This document shows, in pieces, positions 1 to 8,162 of a DNA stretch of 64,000 bases (position 1 is its first letter; every line of letters begins with the position of its first letter). The stretch comes from Unio delphinus (Eukaryota; Mollusca; Bivalvia; Unionida; Unionidae), in assembly GCA_029339505.1 (NCBI GenBank), contig JAQISU010000114.1, forward strand, positions 5,382,001 to 5,446,000, read 5' to 3'. The position numbers were made by a program, and so were the translations under genes. The notes under the pieces are model-generated. The model was not told the origin of the DNA, ran no database searches, and saw only the letters and a list, made by a program, of their open reading frames with translations.

Positions 1-505
1 TATGGTTTCCTCTAATTTCATTTAATGCCTCGGCTGTAAATATATTTTCAGGTGAATAGTCTCTTCTTCCTGCAGTTGCACCTTCTTGTTCTTCAATTTC
101 GCCCGGTTGATATACTTGTGGTTCAGGCGCTGGTGCAGAATCATCAATATCAGCTAATCGTTCATATTCTCGTTGAGTTTTTATATCACTGGATAGCTGC
201 TGTATCCCTGTGCGTGTTTGTTCGGTCTCTGCTGAAATTTTTTCAAGCACACCAAGAACAGGCACTTCTCGTCGCTTGCCTTCCTCAGGGATATCTCGGT
301 ATATTGCTCGTTCAGTTGCTGTTTTCACATCTTTGGTCGCACTTGTTATCGCAGTAAACAGTTGTTCACTTGACACAGAAAAGTCAGTCTGCGCTTGTTG
401 TCGTTGTTGAAGTTTCTCACGAAGTCTGTCTCGAACCGGTATAAACTTTTTAATTGCTGCTAGCCGCTCTCGGGCTAATCTAGTTGTAAGCGATTCACCT
501 ACCAT
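1..505 (-). CDS. Unknown charged Polinton protein, partial (runs off left edge)
   Basis: An uninterrupted minus-strand frame of 168 codons opens at an ATG at 505-503 and is still open at base 1, so the C-terminus is missing. The protein begins MVGESLTTRLARERLAAIKK. It has an N-terminal basic, Gln-rich helical stretch (residues about 8-40), a middle region with regularly spaced Lys/Glu/Ala that could form a coiled coil, and an acidic Pro-rich tail near residues 130-150. No enzymatic motif is visible. The frame stays open for 25 codons upstream of the chosen ATG without another Met. The position next to the other element genes suggests a Polinton structural or accessory protein, but I do not recognise the family. 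Confidence 0.6.
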   Translation of the reverse strand, partial: MVGESLTTRLARERLAAIKKFIPVRDRLREKLQQRQQAQTDFSVSSEQLFTAITSATKDVKTATERAIYRDIPEEGKRREVPVLGVLEKISAETEQTRTGIQQLSSDIKTQREYERLADIDDSAPAPEPQVYQPGEIEEQEGATAGRRDYSPENIFTAEALNEIRGNH

Positions 506-570
506 ATATTGTTTGTGAACTGAATTTTCAAATGTGAAACTATCACAATTAAATGCTGAGTTATTAAATA

Positions 571-849
571 ATGTACCACCAAGCTAACGTATCCATCTCC
601 GACAAGATTAAACTGTACGACGCTATCCGAGAGTGTTTCAGAAATAACATCACTGGGGGTTTCAGAATTGTAATATCTGAGAACGGCGATGAACGATTTT
701 TGTTAACGACGCGGCAACAACAACAACTACGTGAGAATGGAGGCGTCGCGGTGAATACTTGTTACCATAACCAAATCATCCAGTACGCACTTAACTGCAT
801 GAGCAAACCCAAACTGCTGAGTATCCTTTCAGGAGAAAATCCTATGTAG
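571..849 (+). CDS. Small hypothetical Polinton protein
   Basis: This 92-codon frame starts at an ATG about 65 bp from the divergent minus-strand gene at 1-505. The product is hydrophilic with a Gln run (QQQQ) near residue 50. Its stretch LYDAIRECFRNN resembles ILGKIRECFNEF in the protein at 2308-2835, so the two may be distantly related small element proteins. After the TAG at 847-849 another frame (851-994) stays open for 47 codons with a similar basic, polar composition. The original gene may therefore have been longer and then frameshifted. Function unknown. Confidence 0.45.
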   Translation: MYHQANVSISDKIKLYDAIRECFRNNITGGFRIVISENGDERFLLTTRQQQQLRENGGVAVNTCYHNQIIQYALNCMSKPKLLSILSGENPM

Positions 850-1007
850 TTACAAAAAACGCTACAATTCTTCAGATTTTCCTCAATCTGAACCGTCCAT
901 CAATTTTTTACTTACTGATTTTGACATTTTCAATCAAAAAATGCTAAAAAAAATGAAAATCTCTCTGAGGAGGTCGACGACAAAATCTCTTTGAGGGTCG
1001 GTCACGG

Positions 1008-1363
1008 TCAAAATCGTTCATTTTCTTGAATTAACGCTCTTATGTTGCTAATTTTAGAATTAACTTCCTTTTTCAATTCGTATTCGTTACCCAATTCTTT
1101 TCGTATTCCTTCCACGATAGTATATAACGGAACAAACACACTTACGTCACTGGAAAATGCAAGAGAGTCCTGAATAGAATTCTGAATTTTTTGATGAGCG
1201 CGTATTTCTTTGGCAGCATATATTTATTGTTGTTAACTCCGTATTCTATATCCTGAAAATCTGACACAATTTTATCAGGATTTAAGCCATCTGATAGTTC
1301 GATACCCCGACTTTTCAATTTTGCAATTTCATCAATAATGCTATTCATATTTTCAGAATTCAT
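1008..1363 (-). pseudogene. Small coiled-coil-like Polinton protein, frameshifted
   Basis: Translation opens at an ATG (1363-1361) and reads about 60 codons with regular hydrophobic spacing (IIDEIAKLKSRGIEL), then enters a nonsense tail that ends at 1142. A second minus-strand frame takes over near the T6 run at 1187-1192 and stays open to a TGA at 1008-1010. It carries a Lys/Glu-rich helical stretch (ELKKEVNSKISNIRAL). The hand-over at a homopolymer and the matching composition suggest one gene of roughly 115 codons broken by a 1-nt indel. No family recognised. It lies between the hypothetical gene at 571 and the HNH endonuclease gene. Confidence 0.45.
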
Positions 1364-1406
1364 ATTCTATGATAATTACATATTTCTAAATGAAAAATAT
1401 GACGCA

Positions 1407-1898
1407 TCAGACATAAATGAATTGAATTTTCTGTCCGTTCTTTTTTGAAATCGCCGTCTTGGTTATTCCTCCTGCAACTTTTTGTACAGAAGGTGGACAA
1501 ATATTGAAATATTTTCCGGCTTCCTTCATAGATGAAAATATTTTTTCTTCGTTAGTTATCGTATTAAAGGATTTTACTGGTCTCGCTTTTTTTGAGCATT
1601 TTCCAGTCCTTCCAGATGAATTATTTTCACTTTGTGTAACAGCTCGTAGATTTGATAAAGAATTGTTCTTTGGATTAGAATCAATGTGATCAATAACAAA
1701 ACCATCTTTGATCAATCCATGAAAGCATTCATACACGAAACGATGATTGTGATATTTTTTCTTTCCAGCGCCAAACATCAAATACCCTTGATTAGTCACA
1801 AAACCGACCAGTTTCTTCAGTCCACGGTTTCTGATAGTACCATCACTAGATGCTTCATAATTTGTAATCAAAGGGTGTGATCTGAATTCTTGGTTCAT
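1407..1898 (-). CDS. NUMOD4-HNH-NUMOD1 homing-type endonuclease
   Basis: This intact 163-codon frame starts at an ATG (1898-1896). Residues 8-24 (HPLITNYEASSDGTIRN) fit the NUMOD4 DNA-binding module. Residues 50-92 form an HNH nuclease core with HNHRFVYECF, the DHID signature at 70-73 and NNSLSNLRAVTQSENN. Residues 106-145 (V..FN......FSSMKEAGKYFNI) fit a NUMOD1 helix-turn-helix. Such free-standing enzymes occur in phages and large DNA viruses, where they cut DNA to promote their own spread. Here it sits between small Polinton genes on the same strand as its right-hand neighbour. It is one of the few undamaged frames in the element, which suggests late arrival or continued selection. Confidence 0.85.
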   Translation of the reverse strand: MNQEFRSHPLITNYEASSDGTIRNRGLKKLVGFVTNQGYLMFGAGKKKYHNHRFVYECFHGLIKDGFVIDHIDSNPKNNSLSNLRAVTQSENNSSGRTGKCSKKARPVKSFNTITNEEKIFSSMKEAGKYFNICPPSVQKVAGGITKTAISKKNGQKIQFIYV

Positions 1899-1911
1899 TC
1901 GTATACTAATA

Positions 1912-2283
1912 CTATTTGTCTAATTCAGTGTTTGGTCTAATGATTACATCATTGGAAAATCTTTCAACGTAGTCTTGAGGAGTTCTTATGATTTTATCCT
2001 TGATACTGACTTTGTCAAGGACACTATCAGGGTCAGATTTTTTGATTCTTTTATCATAATAACGCTTCAACTCCCTGTATCGTTTGCCACCACAATTTAG
2101 ACACAATTGTTATTTTCCCCTGACCCCAACCCCACATCGAATACAAGGTAACGGACCAAGGCTTCCACGACGAAAGCTTTGCATATGGTACCCACAGAAT
2201 TCATTTCTGCATGATTTGTTACACGGTGTCGTTGATCCAATCATGAGCCATTTGCAGTGATTCATTATACATAAATCTTTCAT
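1912..2283 (-). pseudogene. Cys/His-rich zinc-finger Polinton protein with one in-frame TAA
   Basis: The ATG at 2283-2281 opens a frame of 57 codons rich in Cys and His (C..N.C near residues 5-10, C...C...C.YH around 21-33, CIRC near 43). It stops at TAA (2110-2112) and then continues in the same frame for 65 codons from a further CLNC pair to 1912. The Cys pairs on both sides of the stop look like parts of one zinc-binding domain, followed by a basic tail (KRYYDKRIKK). I read this as a single gene of about 122 codons interrupted by one nonsense mutation. The gene starts 25 bp from the divergent 2308 ORF. A DNA- or RNA-binding role is inference only. Confidence 0.55.
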
Positions 2284-2307
2284 TTAAATGCTTGTTTTAA
2301 TTATAGT

Positions 2308-2835
2308 ATGGAGGAGTTCAAGAGATTATCGAAAATTAAGCCTTCGAAAAATGTTAAATTCAATCTCGATAGAGTCTCTAAAACACCAAAACGGCTAATC
2401 GGTGATAGAATTATACTGAAGGAGTTCCAAAGATTATCGAAAATTAAACCCTGGAAAAATTCTAAATTCAATCTCGATAGGGTATCTGATACACCAAAAC
2501 GTCTAATCGGTGATAGAACTATACTGGGTAAAATCAGGGAGTGTTTTAATGAATTCTACCGAGACGGTGCAGTATACTGTTGGTCGACATTTCGAATTAT
2601 TGACGAAGATGTCAATGTACCCAACATCAATGCTACTATGAACGATGAAAGAGCAGCTGAGATAATTTCACACCTTGGCTCGCCATGGGGCTGGAAATCC
2701 AAAGGATTTTCATTGCAAAGCAATTCCCAACAGAAGTATTTTTTCAGAATAAAATTCATTATCGAAGTCGAAGGCAAATGGATTATCAGGGATAAATTTG
2801 AACCGATCCTCAAGGAAAAAAAGCTGTCATTGTGA
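2308..2835 (+). CDS. Hypothetical Polinton protein with duplicated 36-residue N-terminus
   Basis: This 175-codon frame from an ATG contains two near-identical 36-residue units (about residues 2-37 and 38-73), each with FKRLSKIKP/FQRLSKIKP, KFNLDRVS and PKRLIGDR. The matching 108-bp tandem duplication is visible in the DNA. After the repeats comes a domain starting at IRECFNEFYRDGAVYCW, with a Lys-rich end. The first four bases of the following polymerase reading frame overlap its end. It has no known motif. The basic repeated units could bind nucleic acid, or the protein could be a terminal-protein-like partner of the polymerase, but nothing in the sequence proves either. Confidence 0.5.
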   Translation: MEEFKRLSKIKPSKNVKFNLDRVSKTPKRLIGDRIILKEFQRLSKIKPWKNSKFNLDRVSDTPKRLIGDRTILGKIRECFNEFYRDGAVYCWSTFRIIDEDVNVPNINATMNDERAAEIISHLGSPWGWKSKGFSLQSNSQQKYFFRIKFIIEVEGKWIIRDKFEPILKEKKLSL

Positions 2836-3482
2836 GTAGAGATTCCAAACCAGGAATTCTAACTGGAATTGACAAACCATACTACGAGAGATCTTATCCT
2901 GTAACAGCAATCGTTTATGGAATATATCCGTTAAATGATAAACCCGATATCGCAAAACTAGCTCCTATGAAATATTCTAGTTCACTGAATTGTGTAGCAA
3001 CACGGGTAATGGAACACTTTACAAATGCATCCCGAGGAAATAAACTAACTGATCTGCGACGTAGGAAAATAACCGAATGGGAACTGACAGTGAAACAGCA
3101 TGGTGCAAAGATTTCTGATATAGCTAAATTAGAAACATCATTAAGATTCCCAATATCAGTAACGACAATAACCGGAGAAGTTTTATACGAACCGAAATAT
3201 AACAAAAATGGAGTGCCAATACAAATTATTGATCATAACAAGCACGCGTGGACACCTGCAGTAACAATATTTCCACGAGAACGAACCGTGAGATATATCC
3301 CTGAGGAGTTCGTCGGGGATGTTTTCTATGAGGAGAAATTATTCGATGCTATTCATACATTGTGTAAGGATGATCCTGTGTCAGTGTGGCTACTTAGAAG
3401 TGATGAAGATCCCGAAATAGGATTTGATCAATTTGTAAGACCAAATGGTGAATAATATCGCGTTGAAGAGTTAGATAACAGA
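2802..3482 (+). pseudogene. N-terminal segment of PolB-like replication protein (ends at in-frame TAA)
   Basis: The frame is open from 2802; the first ordinary start candidate is a GTG at 2832. It reads 207 codons to TAA (3453-3455). The next nine codons and the ATG at 3483 are in the same frame, so only this one stop separates it from the polymerase/helicase frame. The segment has a conserved-looking stretch with HNKHAWTP near residue 138 and an acidic end (RSDEDPE). I see no DxE-type exonuclease motif of proofreading B-family polymerases. I read it as the N-terminal domain of the downstream protein broken by a nonsense mutation. Domain identity is uncertain. Confidence 0.5.
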
Positions 3483-5054
3483 ATGAGAAAAATCGCTAAT
3501 GATTTTTCACCGGAGAGTTTCCATGAAAAACTGCTCACGGATAGTTTTACTATTCCATCGGTGGTAGCTCACTTCGCAAGAGAAAAAAACTCATGGCGTC
3601 CAACACGAAGTGATTTTCTCGAGGACGTTAAATTGAGTTGCGTCAAATTTGGTCATGGAGGACTGTGGAATACAAAATACCATCGTGATGGTATGATTTC
3701 AATTGATATATCCGCGTGTTATCCTGAAAGTTTTCTCGGGTATGGAGAATTTGCTGAGTATTTTAAACGATTTGGTCACCCCACGCTTGAAATGACTCGT
3801 GTTGCGATTAATGGTCCATTGCCTGATTTTGATTTAACTGGATTCGCTTGTGTTATATCATTCGAATTCGCTACAGGGTTGCATCCGTGTAGTTATGTTT
3901 GGCTTGGTAGACATATATCTGAAAAACACTGGATGCAAATAGTGTTACTACGATATATGATTGATTGTGGTATGCTAATATCGTTGATTATTTCCGAAGC
4001 TATTATATGCTATCGAGCTCAGAAAGAAGTTTGGCTACCACAACCCGATCTAGATCGTATAATTAGCGAACAGCGAAAACAGTTTCCAGATTTCAGTGAA
4101 GAACAAATCATGAATTGGTCTAAGGAGTTATTTGAAATTAAAAAAGAACGAGCAAAAGATTTTGGACGAAGAATAATCGGTAAATTTACCCAGGGTGGAC
4201 GATACGACAATGCAAAATATTCTTCGCGGTTGATCATAGACGTCGCTGAATACGATTTTATTGTAACGGATTTAACGAAACAGGGAAAACTTGTAAATCG
4301 TAAAGACGCTTTCCTATCCAATGGTGAGAAATTGGGTACGGTTATTACCTACTGTGATGGATATAATTCCCAGTACACGCATTTGAGAAGTTCTATGCTA
4401 GCTTATGCTTCTATCAATTTATTGTCGATGATAAATAGATTTCCTAATATCGCAGTTAGAGTAGCCACTGATTCGATTTATATACACAATAAATACAAAT
4501 CAGCTGTAGCGGCATTCACAGATCCCGAGGAAAATTGGGGACGTTGGCGATTTAAAAAGGAAACACTACATGAGTATTGTGAATCCGCAGACGTTGCCAT
4601 GGATGATAAACATCTTTCATGTAACCCCATTGAAATTCAATCAGAATTTTCTAATGCACCACCGGTATCTGATCCTATTACACGATACAAAACAGTTTAT
4701 TTGAACGGTTGTGGCGGATCAGGAAAGACAACTCGTGCAATTGAATTATTTTGTCAGTCAACCATGATTGTGCTAACACCAACTCACAGACTCGCCAGAG
4801 AGATGATACAGCGAGGGGTAAATGCCTGTACTTATCACAGTTTCTTTCGATGGAAGGGTGACAAATGGACTCCTGAGCGTATGGGTGATAAATTCATTCC
4901 TGAAATCATAATTTGGGATGAAATATGCACAGTGTCATTAGATGTATTACAAACATTTCTCGAGTGGTTGTTAAACAAAAACACAAAGTCGTCATGTGCG
5001 GTGATCACGGCCAACCACCAACATTTGTCGGTGCATCTCCACATGAATGGCTAA
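3483..5054 (+). pseudogene. PolB palm fused to SF1 helicase N-terminal half
   Basis: Residues 73-86 (ISIDISACYPESFL) match the B-family polymerase motif A, D-x-x-S-x-YP-S. ATDSIY at 329-334 corresponds to motif C (usual Y-x-D-T-D), with Ala at the first position. From residue 400 the chain becomes a helicase: Walker A GCGGSGKTT at 409-417, motif Ia-like VLTPTHRLA at 430-438, and a Walker B-type IIIWDEI at 476-481. Beyond about residue 495 the frame becomes meaningless, while helicase motif III appears in the -1 frame (next entry). A polymerase palm joined directly to an SF1 (RecD/Pif1-like) helicase is not the standard Polinton PolB, which usually exceeds 1000 residues and includes an exonuclease. 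The protein would copy and unwind the element DNA. Confidence 0.65.
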
Positions 5055-5953
5055 AGGGTTTTGTAGACTACTATGAAGAAATTACCACTGATTATAGATC
5101 ACTTGATAAACAATTACGAGAATTCAAAGCGCTAATTAGATTACAACCGGATAGAATCCAATGCGAAATAGCGCGTGAAATAATTTCAGAAACTCCATTA
5201 AAAGATTTTTGGGAAACGTGGAGACCAAACGATTTGATAATTGCAAGTAGAAAAATAGTCAGAGACACACTTCAGATGAAGTTATTTGAAACGCATAAAA
5301 AATTATTTACAACGCTTCCAGTATCGTTATGTTATAGGCCATCGGATACACGAAAACTGAACATTGAAGTTGATATTCCAGGACAGCGTGAAAAACAAAT
5401 TCTCGTGTTAAATTATATTGTGCTGGTTGATATCAGCGTCGTTGAAGATGCATTGCGTGCTAATAAATCCCCGTGGACGCTAGGATACGCAGCAACAATA
5501 CATTCTTCACAGGGATTAACTATATCGGATACAATTGTTTGGATGGTAGATAATCGCATCGAATGGTCGAATTTAGTCTATCTCGCAGTATCCAGAGTAC
5601 GAAAAATAAATCAGCTTCGAAGAATTGTCTTGACAGAGTCAGGCGATGATGACACCACCATGGATGATGCTAGCATCGTTTATGTTAAAATTATTGATAA
5701 AAAACTCTCCGGTTACAAACAAGACAACAAAAAAAAACAACGAGAATTTGACATTGATGCTGAATTAATAATTACGCTGAAACAACAACAGAATAATTAC
5801 TGCGCGAGTTGCAATTGTATAATGCATTCGCAGTATTCGGATAAAGATCCTCGCCAATTTACCGTAGACAGAAAAAATAACAGTCTCGGTCATGTCAGAA
5901 ACAATGTGATGTTGACTTGTCTTGAGTACAACAGACGCAACGGCGCTAGTTAA
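4971..5953 (+). pseudogene. SF1 helicase C-terminal half plus HNH-like zinc nuclease domain (-1 frame)
   Basis: An open frame (formally 4925-5953) carries the rest of the helicase: motif III CGDHGQPP, a motif IV-like TDYRS, motif V TIHSSQGLT and motif VI VYLAVSRVR. After a Lys-rich linker the last 55 residues form an HNH-like fold: CASC, FTVDRKNNSLGH, then NNVMLTCLEYNRRNG. The final Cys pair is reduced to C-x-x-Y, so zinc binding may be weakened. The frame change occurs at 4970-4990 around a GTTAAAC heptamer and an A-rich stretch. The gene converges on the integrase, overlapping it by 8 bp (5946-5953). Confidence 0.65.
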
Positions 5954-6911
5954 GACCCCGCGGTGGTAATTGAGTATCGTCAGGAATCACTTGCAGTTGT
6001 TCACGAGTAAATCCTCGTTGAGGGGCAGTTGAATTCAATTTATAGATTGGAGGTCTACCAGTTGATCGTGTTATAGTAGATATCTTGTGTGCAGTAACAC
6101 CCCAAATAGGATCAGTAGCCCTTTTTCTGCCACCTTCAAGCTCTCCTGGTTCGTATAAATATCTCACGGTGACATTACTACCAAGAATTGGTTGGAAAAC
6201 GCTATAATCTTTTTGTGAAATTCTTCGAATTTCCATTTTAGGTATAGACTTCATTTTAATCGCGTTGATAGGTTTCATGTTGATTGTTCTAGTAATCTCA
6301 TTATTCAGTGCGGTAATCACAGCTGGTAACCTTTTGACCCATTCACGGGATCGCTTTTCTTGAATGAATTCTTTTGCGTATTGATATCCAAATAACCGCT
6401 CAGCAAGAGTCCGATTAAATCGTTCTACAATTGCCTGATCGCGATGTAACGCAGTATGTCCTCGTCGTATTGTAACATTGTGATGTTTCATTGTTGATAA
6501 GACTACACCCTGAAATTCCTTGCCAGGATCAACTTGTAATAGATTCGGCCAACGCAGAGGACCCTTTCGATAAATCCTTTCAAATGCAGAAGCTACTTCA
6601 GGTGATGATTTTGTTTTTAACGGCTCTGCTTGTTTGTATCGACTCGCAATATCAACTACGGTTAGCGCGTATTTGTAACCGTTGTCATGAGGTAAAAATA
6701 ATATATCAGCCTGATGAACTTCATTAGGGACAGTCGCATTAAAATGCGAGTAATTAATTTGTTTATGCGGTGGTAGATAAATTTGCCATATCGCATGTTT
6801 GGATAACCAATTAGCCGCAGTGGTTATTTTCACTTTTGCAGCGCTAGCGAGTTTATTGATTGCAGCGCTACCCCTCCAGTATCCTTTTGGACAATAATAA
6901 ATAGATTCCAT
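5946..6911 (-). CDS. Polinton rve-type DDE integrase
   Basis: This intact frame of 321 codons starts at the ATG at 6911-6909; a GTG seven codons upstream is less likely. The N-terminus MESIYYCPKGYWRGSAAINK is typical of Maverick integrases. The catalytic core shows D69 (VHQADILF), D128 (LLQVDPGKEF) and E163 (AIVERFNRT), the last two 35 positions apart, as in retroviral integrases. The C-terminal 80 residues are basic with short beta-like stretches, fitting an SH3/chromodomain-like tail. The enzyme would insert the linear element DNA into host chromosomes. Its good preservation contrasts with the damaged replication gene beside it. Confidence 0.92.
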   Translation of the reverse strand: MESIYYCPKGYWRGSAAINKLASAAKVKITTAANWLSKHAIWQIYLPPHKQINYSHFNATVPNEVHQADILFLPHDNGYKYALTVVDIASRYKQAEPLKTKSSPEVASAFERIYRKGPLRWPNLLQVDPGKEFQGVVLSTMKHHNVTIRRGHTALHRDQAIVERFNRTLAERLFGYQYAKEFIQEKRSREWVKRLPAVITALNNEITRTINMKPINAIKMKSIPKMEIRRISQKDYSVFQPILGSNVTVRYLYEPGELEGGRKRATDPIWGVTAHKISTITRSTGRPPIYKLNSTAPQRGFTREQLQVIPDDTQLPPRGLN

Positions 6912-6984
6912 GTTGTTATTAATTACCAGCACCTAACATCAATTTGCTTTTCATTGCCGATTTTATCAAAAATGAAGCTAATTT

Positions 6985-7284
6985 TTATTTAAAGGATTTA
7001 TCAGGAATAGCATTTAACGCGTGAATTAATTTCACATCTGCTAGATGCCTGTGTTGCAAATTGCTGCTTTTATAAGCAACATCATGAAGGTGACACGCCT
7101 TATCAATAGCGTTTATCGGATACTCGCCGGGTCGGGGCAGATTTTGATCATCAAGTCTGATATCTAATCGTGTTCCGGGACCACAGTAGCTATATCCTGG
7201 AAGGTGCTTTTCTCCGGGGTTATTTGCCCATGGGGTTCCAGGGAGCTTTGCCAATTTGGCTGCAATATCACCTCCTCGTTTTTT
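6985..7284 (-). pseudogene. Phospholipase A2 domain (parvovirus VP1-type) of Polinton virion protein
   Basis: The open frame downstream of TAA 7285-7287 contains a calcium-loop-like YSYCGPGTRL followed about 27 residues later by the catalytic DKACHLHDVAY, with the His-Asp pair and Tyr expected of group-IX-like PLA2. Parvoviruses and some adintoviruses use this domain to breach endosomal membranes during entry; that is family knowledge and is not shown here. The segment is in the same frame as the zinc ribbon upstream, separated only by the TAA beside an A8/T6 tract. It probably was the C-terminal half of one protein. It ends about 75 bp from the integrase gene on the same strand. Confidence 0.75.
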
Positions 7285-7458
7285 TTAAAAAATATCTCCG
7301 GATTGTAAAATCTTTGATTTTGTAGAAATAAATCTAAACTTTTTTGTACCACATGTTGCACATCTACCAGTAAGTGCTGATCTGTTATTTTTAGTTGTAA
7401 TCGTCGTCACATCATTTGTGCTAGTACGCGTTTTACACTTCACACAATATAGATCCAT
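7285..7458 (-). pseudogene. Zinc-ribbon (DUF5679-like) head of the PLA2 protein
   Basis: The ATG at 7458-7456 opens a 57-codon frame with two Cys pairs: CVKC at residues 5-8 and CATC at 33-36, spaced by Thr/Asn/Lys-rich sequence and followed by GTKKFRF. This is the pattern of the short zinc ribbons found in Polintons and large DNA viruses. It ends at TAA (7285-7287) in the exact frame of the PLA2 segment. The two together probably formed one zinc-ribbon/PLA2 protein of about 158 residues. The start codon lies 5 bp from the divergent ATPase ATG, so the two genes must share promoter sequences with each other's coding regions. Confidence 0.65.
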
Positions 7459-7463
7459 AATTT

Positions 7464-8135
7464 ATGTATAGAGATATGGATATAATTGATTTTTCAGCGA
7501 CTAAAACAAAAGAACCAGTTAAGCAACATGCAGCGCTACCAAACTCTATCCGCGCAATTATAATCGGGCCATCAGGATCCGGCAAAACGCAATTGCTGCT
7601 CAATTTAATAATGAGATGGATGAAGTGGGATAAGTTGTATTTAGTTGCTCCTAGCGTAGATGATCAACGATGCTATGAAGTGTTAAAGGATTTTAACGAG
7701 AAAGCGTCAGAAATTAAGCGTGAGAACGCCATTGATTTTATAACTGATATTGACGAGGCACCATCCGTGGATGACCTTGATAGGAGCATTAACAATTTAG
7801 TCGTATATGACGATGTGATGTTAGACAATCAACAAAACCCAGCAAGAATATTTTCCCGAGGCAGGCATAAAAACACCGACGTGATATATGTCACTCAACG
7901 CTACACTCAGATTCCAAAAGTGATCAGAGATAACTGTAATATTCTTGCTGTGTTTAACGGCGTTGATACACATACGTTACGAAATATTTGGCAGACATGG
8001 TGTTCCGATATGGACTTCAATCAATTTAAAAATTTCTTTAGTAACGCTCAGTCGACCCCGCACGGATTTATAACAATAAATTTACATGATCCTCGGACAC
8101 GATATCGTATCGGACTCGATCAAATATTTGGTTGA
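7464..8135 (+). CDS. A32-like (FtsK/HerA) DNA packaging ATPase
   Basis: This intact 223-codon frame has Walker A GPSGSGKT at residues 35-42, a Walker B-like NLVVYDDVM with the acidic pair at 116-117, and a downstream sensor/arginine region RGRHKNTDVIYVTQRYTQIPK-like around residues 130-150. It matches the packaging ATPases of Polintons, virophages and large DNA viruses, which pump genomic DNA into capsids. Length is normal for the family. It is the rightmost gene of the element and ends 28 bp before the terminal repeat segment at 8163. Confidence 0.92.
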   Translation: MYRDMDIIDFSATKTKEPVKQHAALPNSIRAIIIGPSGSGKTQLLLNLIMRWMKWDKLYLVAPSVDDQRCYEVLKDFNEKASEIKRENAIDFITDIDEAPSVDDLDRSINNLVVYDDVMLDNQQNPARIFSRGRHKNTDVIYVTQRYTQIPKVIRDNCNILAVFNGVDTHTLRNIWQTWCSDMDFNQFKNFFSNAQSTPHGFITINLHDPRTRYRIGLDQIFG

Positions 8136-8162
8136 AATCATTTATTATTTTTGTTAACTTGT

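Noticed and set aside
1459..1880. Plus-strand frames over the HNH gene
   Set aside because: Shadows of the minus-strand endonuclease, which has clear motifs.
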